Part shown: piece after piece, positions 37,565 through 45,733 of the stretch
Position numbering within the stretch: the stretch's first letter is position 1
How the letters are laid out: each line of letters starts with the position of its first letter
Assembly (NCBI RefSeq): GCF_003610695.1
Contig: NZ_RAQH01000002.1
Location: 310,001 to 374,000, forward strand
Reading direction: 5' to 3'
Source: Epilithonimonas arachidiradicis
GTDB lineage: Bacteria > Bacteroidota > Bacteroidia > Flavobacteriales > Weeksellaceae
Length of the DNA: 64,000 nucleotides
Notes under the pieces: generated by a model
The model's database searches: none
The model's input: the letters and a program-made list of their open reading frames with translations, nothing else
Told to the model about the DNA's origin: nothing
Position numbers and translations under genes: made by a program

Positions 37565-38392
37565 ATGATATATAAAGTAGCAATTTTGTTATCAACCTAT
37601 AACGGAGAAAAATATTTAGAAAATCAATTAAAATCTGTTATCAACCAAAGTTTTTTTAATTGGACACTTTTCATAAGGGATGATGGCTCAACTGATTCCA
37701 CAAAAACTATCATTACCAAGTATGCTGAAAAATATGGTAATATTATAATAGTTGAGAGTGATACTAATTTTGGATCCGCTCTTAGTTTTATGAAGATGGT
37801 AGAAATGATTAATGCAGAATATTACATGTTTTGTGATCAAGATGATCAATGGGATGATAATAAGATAGCTATTTCTTTAGAAAAAATTAAAGAACTAGAA
37901 GGAAATTTGCATACTCCCTCGCTAGTATTTTCTGATTTGAAGGTTGTGGATGAAAATTTGAATGTAATAGACAATTCATTTTGGAATTATAACAAGGTTT
38001 TACCTGAACTATTAATTAAAAATCCAGATTTTATTAATGTTTTTAATTGTGCCCCAGGCTGTACTATGATTTTTAATCGGAGTCTAAGAGATCTCTCTTT
38101 GGATTATGATCAAAGTATACTAATGCATGATTGGTATATTATAATAAAAGCGCTACAAATGGGGAAAGTTGACTACATTAAAAAACCATTAATTTTATAT
38201 AGGCAACATCTTAATAATGTAGTTGGAGCAGATAAAGTGTCACTTAGCAAATTAATAAGAAAAATATTTCACATAAGAAAAACTATAAAATCTCAATTAA
38301 AAACATTTTTTTTTGTTAAAAAATACACGAAAATTAATTTGTTAAAATACTATTTGTTAAAAAGCAGATTTAATTCCGCAAGGCTAAAATAA
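37565..38392 (+). CDS. Family 2 glycosyltransferase
   Basis: 275-aa GT-A fold enzyme on the cytoplasmic side. It opens with the nucleotide-binding strand AILLSTYNGEKYLENQL, followed by RDDGSTDST near residue 39 and CDQDDQWDD near residue 91 (metal- and nucleotide-binding Asp residues). The C-terminal end is Lys-rich. It resembles rhamnosyltransferases of O-antigen loci (CDQDDxW), but the donor cannot be read from sequence. Confidence 0.83.
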   Translation: MIYKVAILLSTYNGEKYLENQLKSVINQSFFNWTLFIRDDGSTDSTKTIITKYAEKYGNIIIVESDTNFGSALSFMKMVEMINAEYYMFCDQDDQWDDNKIAISLEKIKELEGNLHTPSLVFSDLKVVDENLNVIDNSFWNYNKVLPELLIKNPDFINVFNCAPGCTMIFNRSLRDLSLDYDQSILMHDWYIIIKALQMGKVDYIKKPLILYRQHLNNVVGADKVSLSKLIRKIFHIRKTIKSQLKTFFFVKKYTKINLLKYYLLKSRFNSARLK

Positions 38393-38407
38393 TCTTGTAC
38401 TGTAAAT

Positions 38408-39118
38408 ATGAGAAAAAAAATATCCGTCTGTATGGCCACATACAACGGAGAAAAATATATCAAAGAACAATTAGATTCTATACTCTCTCAACTTCATGAA
38501 GAAGATGAGATTATCATTTCTGATGACCATTCTTCGGATAATACTCTGGAAATAATAAAAGCTCTAAATGACATAAGAATAAAAATATTTGTAAACGAAT
38601 TGGGAAAAGGTTATTCGAAAAATTTTGAAAATAGCATAGCACATTCGTCTGGAGATGTAGTGTTTTTAAGTGATCAAGATGATGTTTGGATGCCAAATAA
38701 AGTACAAACTATGATTGAAGAGTTGGAAAGTGCTGATGTGGTAATTTCTGATGCTCTAATTACAGATGAAGATCTAAGAGTCACATTAGGATCACATTTT
38801 AAACTCCATGGAACTCGAAATGGATTTTTAAATAATTGGCTAAAAACAAGATATATTGGAGCTTGTATGGCTTTTAACAAAAATATTCTTAAAAAAATCA
38901 TGCCATTCCCGAATAACCCCAAATTATGTGCACATGATTATTGGATTGCAAATGTAAGCGAATTTTATTATAATGTTAAGCTTGTTGACCAACCTCTAAT
39001 AAAGTACAGAAGACACGGCTCAAATGCCTCTACTGGTGGAGAAAAAAGTAAAAACTCACTTTATCATAAATTAAAAGTAAGAATTTATACATTTGCAAAA
39101 CTTTTAAGTAGAATATAA
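38408..39118 (+). CDS. Family 2 glycosyltransferase
   Basis: 236-aa GT-A fold enzyme with SVCMATYNGEKYIKEQL at the N-terminus, SDDHSSDNT near residue 38 and SDQDDVW near residue 88. Shorter than most family members, but all N-terminal catalytic motifs are present, and HDYWIANV and RRHGSNAS near the end match the acceptor part. Related to the previous gene but not a recent copy. Sugar donor unknown. Confidence 0.83.
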   Translation: MRKKISVCMATYNGEKYIKEQLDSILSQLHEEDEIIISDDHSSDNTLEIIKALNDIRIKIFVNELGKGYSKNFENSIAHSSGDVVFLSDQDDVWMPNKVQTMIEELESADVVISDALITDEDLRVTLGSHFKLHGTRNGFLNNWLKTRYIGACMAFNKNILKKIMPFPNNPKLCAHDYWIANVSEFYYNVKLVDQPLIKYRRHGSNASTGGEKSKNSLYHKLKVRIYTFAKLLSRI

Positions 39119-39128
39119 ACTATTTCTT

Positions 39129-39725
39129 ATGCTAAAACAATATGGTTTTTTTAATTTATTAAAACTCATTTATTTTAAAATGAGAACCAATTTTGTTTTT
39201 AAAAACGCAAGAATAATTAGGTTTCCTATTGATATAAGAGGTAGAAAATTTATGGATATTGGAAAAGGTTTTACTACAGGTGTTGGGTGTAGGTTAGAAG
39301 CTTATCCGGAAGGCAATTTTAAAACTTTGTTTGTAGGCGAAAATTTCCAAATGAATGACTATGTTCATATCACTGCAATGCAAAGTGTAAGCATTGGAAG
39401 AAATGTTTTGCTTGCAAGCAAAATATATATATCAGATTGCTCTCATGGTAGTTATAGTGGAGACCAATATGATAGTTCTCCATTAGAAAATCCTAAAGAT
39501 AGGAAAATGTTTTCCAAGCCTGTTATTATAGAGGATAATGTCTGGCTAGGAGAATTTGTTTCAGTTTTACCAGGAGTGAAAATTGGAAAGGGAACAATTG
39601 TAGGGGCTAACTCCGTTGTTTCAAAAGACTTACCAGAGTATGTTATTGCTGTGGGAACACCAGCCAAACCAATTAAAAAATATAATTTCGAAACACAAAC
39701 TTGGGAAAAATATAAAGCTTTATAA
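39129..39725 (+). CDS. Hexapeptide-repeat O-acyltransferase
   Basis: 198-aa left-handed beta-helix transferase of the WcaF/maltose-acetyltransferase type. The repeats lie between ~95 and 185, including SDCSHGSYSGDQY (active-site His), VIIEDNVWLGEF and VAVGTPAKPI-like closing residues (IAVGTPAKPI). It probably adds an acetyl group to a sugar of the repeat unit in the cytoplasm. Close spacing on both sides (10 and 3 bases) shows it belongs to the same operon. Confidence 0.8.
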   Translation: MLKQYGFFNLLKLIYFKMRTNFVFKNARIIRFPIDIRGRKFMDIGKGFTTGVGCRLEAYPEGNFKTLFVGENFQMNDYVHITAMQSVSIGRNVLLASKIYISDCSHGSYSGDQYDSSPLENPKDRKMFSKPVIIEDNVWLGEFVSVLPGVKIGKGTIVGANSVVSKDLPEYVIAVGTPAKPIKKYNFETQTWEKYKAL

Positions 39726-39728
39726 ACT

Positions 39729-40859
39729 ATGAAAATACTTATTACAGGAGGCGCAGGATTCATTGGAAGTAATCTTGCCTTGAAATTGATTGAAAAAGGA
39801 CATACTGTCACTGTTTTGGATAATCTATCCCCGCAGATACATGGAGACAATCCTAAGGAAACATCTCCCTTATTCTTGAGTATAAAAGACAAAGTCAATT
39901 TTATAGAAGGTTCAGTTACCAGTCCACAAGATTGGGAAAAAGCCTTGAGAGATCAGGAAGTAATAGTTCACCTTGCCGCAGAGACAGGAACAGGCCAGTC
40001 TATGTACGAAGTGCAAAAATATGTGGATGTCAATATCAGTGGAACATCACTCATGTTAGATCTTTTGGTCAACGGAAACCATAAGGTTAAAAAAGTTGTC
40101 GTAGCCTCCTCACGGTCAATCTATGGAGAAGGCAAATATATCAGTAAAGAATTAGGCGCAGTTTATCCAAAACACCGCACCGCCGAGGAAATGGACAAAG
40201 GTAATTTCGAACCCGTCTATCCTGGTGCTTCCCAGCTCCAGCTTGTAGCCACAGATGAGGATTCTAAAATACACCCTTCTTCTGTGTACGGTATTACCAA
40301 GCAGAATCAGGAGCAAATGGTACTCACAGTGTGTCCTACAATTGGTATTGCTGCAGTAGCCTTCCGTTACCAAAATGTTTACGGACCAGGACAATCCCTC
40401 AAAAATCCATATACAGGTATTTTATCAATATTTTCTACTCAAATAAAAAACGGTAATAGCATTAATATTTTTGAAGACGGTAAAGAAAGTCGCGATTTTG
40501 TTTACATAGATGATGTTGTAGCCGCTACCATTTTGGGAATAGAAAAAAACGAAGCCGATAATCATGTTTTCAATGTTGGAACAGGCATTGCGACGGATGT
40601 GATTACCGTAGCAGAATCATTATCCAGAAACTATAACATAGATGTTCCCATCAATATCTCTGGAAATTACAGATTAGGTGATATCCGTCATAATTTTGCA
40701 GATCTTAATAAAATAACATCTGTACTGGGATTTCAACCAAAGTTTACATTCCAGCAAGGACTGAAAAACTTTACAGATTGGGTCAATACGCAAGAGATAG
40801 AAGAGGATAGATATCAGAAATCTATTGATGAGATGAAAGCTAAAGGTCTGTACAAGTAG
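39729..40859 (+). CDS. NAD-dependent sugar epimerase/dehydratase
   Basis: 376-aa extended short-chain dehydrogenase. GGAGFIGSN at residues 7-15 binds NAD; the catalytic triad is in VVASSRSIYGEG and SSVYGITK (Tyr-x3-Lys near residue 190). The long insert and C-terminus resemble enzymes annotated as dTDP-L-rhamnose 4-epimerase, but the substrate is not proven. Its base composition differs from its neighbours: 28 of 60 bases are G/C at 40141-40200, far above the AT-rich wzx/wzy block, which suggests a separate origin. Confidence 0.8.
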   Translation: MKILITGGAGFIGSNLALKLIEKGHTVTVLDNLSPQIHGDNPKETSPLFLSIKDKVNFIEGSVTSPQDWEKALRDQEVIVHLAAETGTGQSMYEVQKYVDVNISGTSLMLDLLVNGNHKVKKVVVASSRSIYGEGKYISKELGAVYPKHRTAEEMDKGNFEPVYPGASQLQLVATDEDSKIHPSSVYGITKQNQEQMVLTVCPTIGIAAVAFRYQNVYGPGQSLKNPYTGILSIFSTQIKNGNSINIFEDGKESRDFVYIDDVVAATILGIEKNEADNHVFNVGTGIATDVITVAESLSRNYNIDVPINISGNYRLGDIRHNFADLNKITSVLGFQPKFTFQQGLKNFTDWVNTQEIEEDRYQKSIDEMKAKGLYK

Positions 40860-40889
40860 ATTTATTTTTAATAATTAAAAACACAATTG

Positions 40890-41936
40890 GTGCTACTTAG
40901 AAATAAAATATCAGGCAAAAAAATACTTTTCTTTTCTGTGCAGACCTTTAATCTCGAAAAAGAGATTAAAAATAAAATGGAAGAAAATGGAGCGATCGTC
41001 ACATATTATGATGAACGACCTTCTAATAGCAATTTTACAAAAGGTATTATTCGGTTGAAGAGAGCTATGTATCAAAAGAAAATTGACGCATACTATCAAA
41101 GTATTTTAGATTCTATTAGAAAAGAAACATTTGATTTTCTCTTTGTTAATCGTGGAGAAGTAATTACTGCAAATTTTTTAAAGGAATTTAAAAAACTTCA
41201 GCCCAACTGTGAAATGATTTTTTTTACATGGGATTCCTTTACTAATCATTCGCACCCAACAACAATTCTACAGTATTTTGAAAAAAGATTCAGTTTTGAT
41301 AGAGAAGATGCTGAAAAATATAATATTGGCTTCCGGCCTTTATTTTATTTGGATAAATATAAAAAAATAAAAAAAGAATCCAGTAGTAATTATAAATATG
41401 ATTTATTATTTTTAGGCACTGCCCACTCTGACAGATATATAATAAGTTCAAAAGTGGCAGAATGGTGTGTTAAAAATGGATTTAGAACTTTTACTTATTA
41501 CTACATGCATAGCAAGGCAGTCTATTTTTATCAAAAGATTTTTGACAAAAGTTTTAGGGAATTTGATTACAAAAAACTAAGTTTCAACAGTCTTTCTACG
41601 GATCAAATTGTAGACTTGTACAAAAATTCTAATATCATATTAGATATCAATCATCCTGGACAAAAAGGGCTGACTATGAGAACTTTTGAAACAATTGGAG
41701 CTGGAAAAAAGATGATAACAACTAACGAAGAAATAAAAAAATATCCATTCTATTCTCCGGACATATTTTATGTGATTGACAGAAATGATATAATTTTAGA
41801 TCCTGATTTTTTTTCGAGTTCGAAAAAAATTATTTCGGATGAATTATATTACAGATGCTCAATAGAAGGTTGGTTGTCAGACATATTTTTAAAAGATGAG
41901 AAAGATGACTGGAAATCTATAATGAATATAAACTGA
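40890..41936 (+). CDS. CgeB-like glycosyltransferase
   Basis: 348-aa protein that looks like a GT-B fold glycosyltransferase of the CgeB/DUF3880 type found in lipopolysaccharide loci. Features: KKILFFSVQTFNLE at the start, FFTWDSFTNH near residue 112, FSFDREDAEKYNI and FRPLFYLDKY in the middle, and GLTMRTFETIGAGKKMITTN near residue 270, the donor-binding motif. There is no ATG at the start: GTG 40890 or TTG 40887 are the only suitable codons, and GTG was chosen. It ends two bases before the next gene. Confidence 0.72.
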   Translation: MLLRNKISGKKILFFSVQTFNLEKEIKNKMEENGAIVTYYDERPSNSNFTKGIIRLKRAMYQKKIDAYYQSILDSIRKETFDFLFVNRGEVITANFLKEFKKLQPNCEMIFFTWDSFTNHSHPTTILQYFEKRFSFDREDAEKYNIGFRPLFYLDKYKKIKKESSSNYKYDLLFLGTAHSDRYIISSKVAEWCVKNGFRTFTYYYMHSKAVYFYQKIFDKSFREFDYKKLSFNSLSTDQIVDLYKNSNIILDINHPGQKGLTMRTFETIGAGKKMITTNEEIKKYPFYSPDIFYVIDRNDIILDPDFFSSSKKIISDELYYRCSIEGWLSDIFLKDEKDDWKSIMNIN

Positions 41937-41938
41937 TT

Positions 41939-42838
41939 ATGAAAGTTTTAATAACAGGTGCTTCAGGTTTTGTTGGAACAAATTTGGCTACATATCTTCT
42001 CAGAGAAGGATTTGAAATTTATAAATTATCATTAAGGAGTTCTTGGAAGCTTTCAACTGATTTAGATGCTATAATTCATTTAGCAGGTAAAGCACACGAT
42101 ACAACCAATATTTCAGATGATAATGATTACTATAAAATCAACACAGAACTTACTGTCAAATTGTTTGATGATTTTTTGAAATCTTCTATTCGGGATTTTT
42201 TTTACTTTAGTAGTGTAAAAGCAGCGGCAGATACTGTTGAGGGAATATTGAGTGAGGAACACTTTTCCAATCCTCAAACCATATATGGTAAATCCAAGTT
42301 AGACGCCGAAAATTACTTGATTTCTAAAATATTACCAGAAAACAAAAGGCTATTTATCATACGTCCATGTATGATTCATGGACCGGGCAATAAAGGAAAC
42401 CTTAATCTTCTTTACAAAATTGTAGAGAAAAGTTTGCCCTGGCCTCTAGCCGCTTTTGAGAATAAAAGATCATTTCTAAGTATAAGTAATCTTAATTTTT
42501 TGATAATGAAAATTTTAGAAAATAGGAATGTGCCATCTGGAATTTATAATTTTTCTGATGACGAGAGTCTCTCTACTAATGAGTTGGTTTCTGTAATTGC
42601 AAATACAATAGGACAAAAGCCAAAATTATGGAACATCACTCCTTGGTTAATTTTTCTTGTGGCTAAAATTGGAAATATCATCAAACTACCATTGAATTCT
42701 GAAAGACTGAAAAAACTTACAGAAAGTTACGTGGTATCTAATGCTAAAATAAAAGCGGTAATAGGAATTGAAAAATTACCTATAACTGCTGAAGATGGAT
42801 TAAGAGCAACTATTGATAGTTTTAATAAATCCAAATAA
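41939..42838 (+). CDS. NAD-dependent sugar epimerase/reductase, WbpV-like
   Basis: 299-aa extended short-chain dehydrogenase. GASGFVGTN binds NAD(P), FSSVKA carries the catalytic Ser, and YGKSK the Tyr-Lys pair near residue 118. The C-terminal part and the position directly before a WecA/WbpL-like transferase resemble the wbpV-wbpL or fnl-type pairs, in which this enzyme finishes the nucleotide sugar (for example UDP-QuiNAc) that the transferase puts on undecaprenyl phosphate. That role is inferred from neighbours. Confidence 0.78.
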   Translation: MKVLITGASGFVGTNLATYLLREGFEIYKLSLRSSWKLSTDLDAIIHLAGKAHDTTNISDDNDYYKINTELTVKLFDDFLKSSIRDFFYFSSVKAAADTVEGILSEEHFSNPQTIYGKSKLDAENYLISKILPENKRLFIIRPCMIHGPGNKGNLNLLYKIVEKSLPWPLAAFENKRSFLSISNLNFLIMKILENRNVPSGIYNFSDDESLSTNELVSVIANTIGQKPKLWNITPWLIFLVAKIGNIIKLPLNSERLKKLTESYVVSNAKIKAVIGIEKLPITAEDGLRATIDSFNKSK

Positions 42839-42952
42839 ATTATCTGATATTTTTTTAACTATTTTGATATTGTTTAATAATTGCGACTTCAAAAATGACG
42901 AAGTATATAAAAACTAAAATGATTACCTTTGCAATTTGAAAATACAACACAA

Positions 42953-43933
42953 ATGTACTATCTGCTAATAACCATTTTAATATTTATTGGACTTTTAATA
43001 TACTTTAAAATTGCTAATAAATATAATATAATCGATAAACCAAATGAAAGAAGTTCACACACACAAATAACAATCAGAGGTGGAGGTATTGTTTATCCTT
43101 TATCATATGCTCTACTAATTTTTTTTTCTTTTGATAATATTGATGAAAATTACCTTAATTTCATCATCGGTTTGGGACTTTTGATAATTTCTGCAATCAG
43201 TTTTGTGGACGATATAGTATTATTATCTCCCAAGCTAAGATTAATATTTCACTTTATCAGTGTCACTGTATTGCTATATTCTATTTCAGGTTTTTCTCAA
43301 CCAGTATGGATTATTTTGTTTTACTATATATTTGTAATTGGAATACTCAATTGCTTTAATTTTATGGATGGGATCAATGGCATCACGGGTTTATATAGCT
43401 TAATAACTTTATGTACACTCTATTATATTAATACTGAGTATGGTTTTTTTTCAAAAGATTTTATATTATTTCCGATACTAGCAAGTTTTGTTTTTTTATT
43501 TTTCAATTTTAGGAAAAAGGCTCGATGTTTTGCCGGAGATATTGGTAGTTTCAGCATTGCGTATTTGATACTTGTAATTATAGGAACAGTAATACTCCAA
43601 ACAGGTGATTATAGATATTTGTTTTTACTTACTGTTTATGGAGTTGATTCAGTTTTGACTATAATAGAAAGAATATTTCTTAAGGAAAATATTTTTGAAG
43701 CTCATAGAAAACATTTATACCAGATTTTAGTTAACGAAAAAAAACAGTCTCATCTTTTGATAAGTTCTTGGTATGCATTCACTCAATTAATTATTAATTT
43801 TGTTATTTTATATTTCGATTTTAGTTTTATCCAGTGTATTTTTGCAATAGTTTTACCATTCGGATTACTGTATCTTTTGCTAAAATCTTATCTTAAAAAA
43901 AATATTATATTGACAACAAACAAAACTATTTGA
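42953..43933 (+). CDS. WecA/WbpL-type HexNAc-1-phosphate transferase (MraY family)
   Basis: 326-aa polytopic membrane protein with ~10 hydrophobic helices. Diagnostic MraY/WecA motifs are present: the Asp pair in SFVDDIVLLSPKLRL, FNFMDGINGITG (metal-binding Asp), CFAGDIGS, and EAHRKHLYQIL, the His motif of WecA-like members. It starts a glycan by placing HexNAc-1-P on undecaprenyl phosphate. It is a second initiator in the locus, unrelated to the PglC-like one at the front. ATG 42953 is preferred; the TTG at 42929 would add eight residues before the first helix. Confidence 0.87.
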   Translation: MYYLLITILIFIGLLIYFKIANKYNIIDKPNERSSHTQITIRGGGIVYPLSYALLIFFSFDNIDENYLNFIIGLGLLIISAISFVDDIVLLSPKLRLIFHFISVTVLLYSISGFSQPVWIILFYYIFVIGILNCFNFMDGINGITGLYSLITLCTLYYINTEYGFFSKDFILFPILASFVFLFFNFRKKARCFAGDIGSFSIAYLILVIIGTVILQTGDYRYLFLLTVYGVDSVLTIIERIFLKENIFEAHRKHLYQILVNEKKQSHLLISSWYAFTQLIINFVILYFDFSFIQCIFAIVLPFGLLYLLLKSYLKKNIILTTNKTI

Positions 43934-43955
43934 TAATAGAAAAAATTGTAACTAC

Positions 43956-44501
43956 ATGAAAATAAAAGAAACCCCTCTGAAAGACTGTTACATTCTTGAA
44001 CCCACAATATTTAATGACGATAGAGGTTACTTCTATGAAAAGTTCAATGAAAAAACCTTTGAACAATTTACCGGGATGAACGGACACTTCGTTCAAGACA
44101 ATATATCAAAATCAAGCTATGGTGTTTTGAGAGGATTACATTTACAAAAAGGAAAGCATGCACAAGCAAAATTAGTGTCTTGCTTAGAGGGGAGAGTTCT
44201 TGATGTTGCTGTAGACCTCAGAAAAGATTCTCCAACCTTTGGCAAATGGTTTTCCATAGAACTTACAGCAGAAAATAAATTACAACTTTATGTTCCAAGA
44301 GGATTCGGACACGGATTTTCTGTTTTAAGCGAAACGGCAGTGTTTTCATATAAGTGTGATAATTTTTATAATAAGGAATCAGAGGGAAGCGTTTTGTGGA
44401 ATGATACTGATTTAAGAATAGACTGGCAATTGCCTGAACATGATGTCATACTTTCAGAAAAAGATAAGCATTCTCCAAACTTCAAAGATGAAAATTTTTA
44501 G
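43956..44501 (+). CDS. rfbC: dTDP-4-dehydrorhamnose 3,5-epimerase
   Basis: 181-aa cupin enzyme of dTDP-L-rhamnose synthesis, full length. Motifs: DDRGYFYEKFN, QDNISKSSYGVLRGLHLQ with the catalytic His, LVSCLEGRVLDVAVDLRK, and YVPRGFGHGF. The partners rfbA, rfbB and rfbD are not in the window, so either they lie elsewhere or this enzyme works on another 4-keto sugar. Its last 14 bases overlap the next gene. Confidence 0.9.
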   Translation: MKIKETPLKDCYILEPTIFNDDRGYFYEKFNEKTFEQFTGMNGHFVQDNISKSSYGVLRGLHLQKGKHAQAKLVSCLEGRVLDVAVDLRKDSPTFGKWFSIELTAENKLQLYVPRGFGHGFSVLSETAVFSYKCDNFYNKESEGSVLWNDTDLRIDWQLPEHDVILSEKDKHSPNFKDENF

Positions 44502-45675
44502 AAAATTAAGATTATTATTTTTATTGTTATCGGTTTTCTTTTCTGCACAAACAGATGAGTTGCCAATAATGGCTTTTCATTCTTTCACACCACAGACTTC
44601 AAATCTAATGAATTTTAAAAAATTCAAAGAAGCTGGATTTAATATCAATCACACAATTTTTAGAACTAATGATCAAGTTCAAAATGCATTAAATCTAGCT
44701 CAGAAAGTAGGAATTAAAATGATTATATATTCTGATGAATTATTGGTTGATACAGAAAATACCGTAAAAAAATTTAGAAATCATCCTGCTTTATTTGCTT
44801 ATTTTTTAGCAGATGAGCCTTCTCCAAAAGATTTTGAGAGTTTACAAAGGCTTATTGAAAAAGTAAAAAAATTAGATTCCAAACATCCTATTTACATTAA
44901 TTTACATCCTAATTATGCACCTTCAACATATTTGGGAAATTTAAGTTACAATGTATATGTTGACAAGTTTTTAAAAACAGTTAATGTGGAAATTTTATCT
45001 TTTGACAATTATCCGCTTGCTGATAACAAAATACTTAGTACATGGTATGATAATTTAGAAATTATAAGAAATAATTCACAAAAAAACAGTAAACCCTTCT
45101 GGGCATTCGCCAATACAACTATCTTTAATAATTACAGACAACCCACATTAGGTGGACTCAAATTACAACAGTTTAGCAATCTTCTTTATGGTGCGAAGGG
45201 CTTACAATATTTCACTTATATTACTATGGATGACGAATACTGGAAAAAACATAATTTTGGTTATGCAATTGTCCACAATAATGGTAAGCCAACACCTACA
45301 TATAGTCTTGTGAAAAACCTTAATCAACAGATAAAGAATCTTTCATGGATTTTCACAAAATCAAAAGTTGATTCCGTTTTTCATATAGGTGATACAATCC
45401 CAGTTGGTACAAAAAGGTTAAATTTCCTTCCAAATAAATTTAAAGTCTTTAAAACTTTTGGTAGGAATGCATTAGTTTCTTTTCAGTCGATTGGAACACA
45501 AAAATTTATAATTATTCAAAATAAGGATGTTTTCAAAACAATGCCTTTCAATTATCAAGCGCAACTCGGTGTCTACGTCATTGATAATAAAACAGGAAAA
45601 AGAAAGACAATAACAACCAATGCGAATATATCCAGTATCCCACCAGGAGATATTTTAATTTTTGCATATAAATAA
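44488..45675 (+). CDS. Secreted TIM-barrel glycoside hydrolase-like protein
   Basis: 395-aa exported protein: a signal peptide (KIFRKLRLLFLLLSVFFSAQ, cut after ~residue 21) and then a (beta/alpha)8-type domain. FAYFLADEPSP near residue 107 has the Asp-Glu-Pro signature of a strand-end catalytic Glu in clan-A-like hydrolases; LSFDNYPL and LQYFTYIT are other strand ends. The C-terminal ~100 residues form a beta domain. Substrate unknown. ATG 44488 is chosen because it starts the signal peptide; it overlaps rfbC by 14 bases, so the hydrolase is made with the polysaccharide operon and may trim or release the product. Confidence 0.7.
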   Translation: MKIFRKLRLLFLLLSVFFSAQTDELPIMAFHSFTPQTSNLMNFKKFKEAGFNINHTIFRTNDQVQNALNLAQKVGIKMIIYSDELLVDTENTVKKFRNHPALFAYFLADEPSPKDFESLQRLIEKVKKLDSKHPIYINLHPNYAPSTYLGNLSYNVYVDKFLKTVNVEILSFDNYPLADNKILSTWYDNLEIIRNNSQKNSKPFWAFANTTIFNNYRQPTLGGLKLQQFSNLLYGAKGLQYFTYITMDDEYWKKHNFGYAIVHNNGKPTPTYSLVKNLNQQIKNLSWIFTKSKVDSVFHIGDTIPVGTKRLNFLPNKFKVFKTFGRNALVSFQSIGTQKFIIIQNKDVFKTMPFNYQAQLGVYVIDNKTGKRKTITTNANISSIPPGDILIFAYK

Positions 45676-45700
45676 AAGAACCAAGATTGGTTCTTTTTTT
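45674..45700 (+). terminator. Terminator of the polysaccharide locus
   Basis: A 10-bp perfect stem AAAAGAACCA/TGGTTCTTTT with a 4-base loop, ending in T. It includes the last stop codon bases of the hydrolase gene. Confidence 0.88.
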
Positions 45701-45713
45701 ATTCCTAAATTTG
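45687..45713 (+). promoter_or_regulatory. Promoter of rimO
   Basis: TTG at 45687-45689 and TAAATTTG at 45706-45713 (16-base spacer), followed by CAAAC. The -33 box lies inside the terminator stem of the previous locus, so termination and initiation sites overlap. Confidence 0.6.
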
Positions 45714-45733
45714 CAAACTTAAAATTGTAGATA

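Noticed and set aside
43956-44501. Complete dTDP-rhamnose pathway in the locus
   Set aside because: Only rfbC is present; no rfbA, rfbB or rfbD homologue was recognised. The PglF-like and epimerase proteins have different motif sets.
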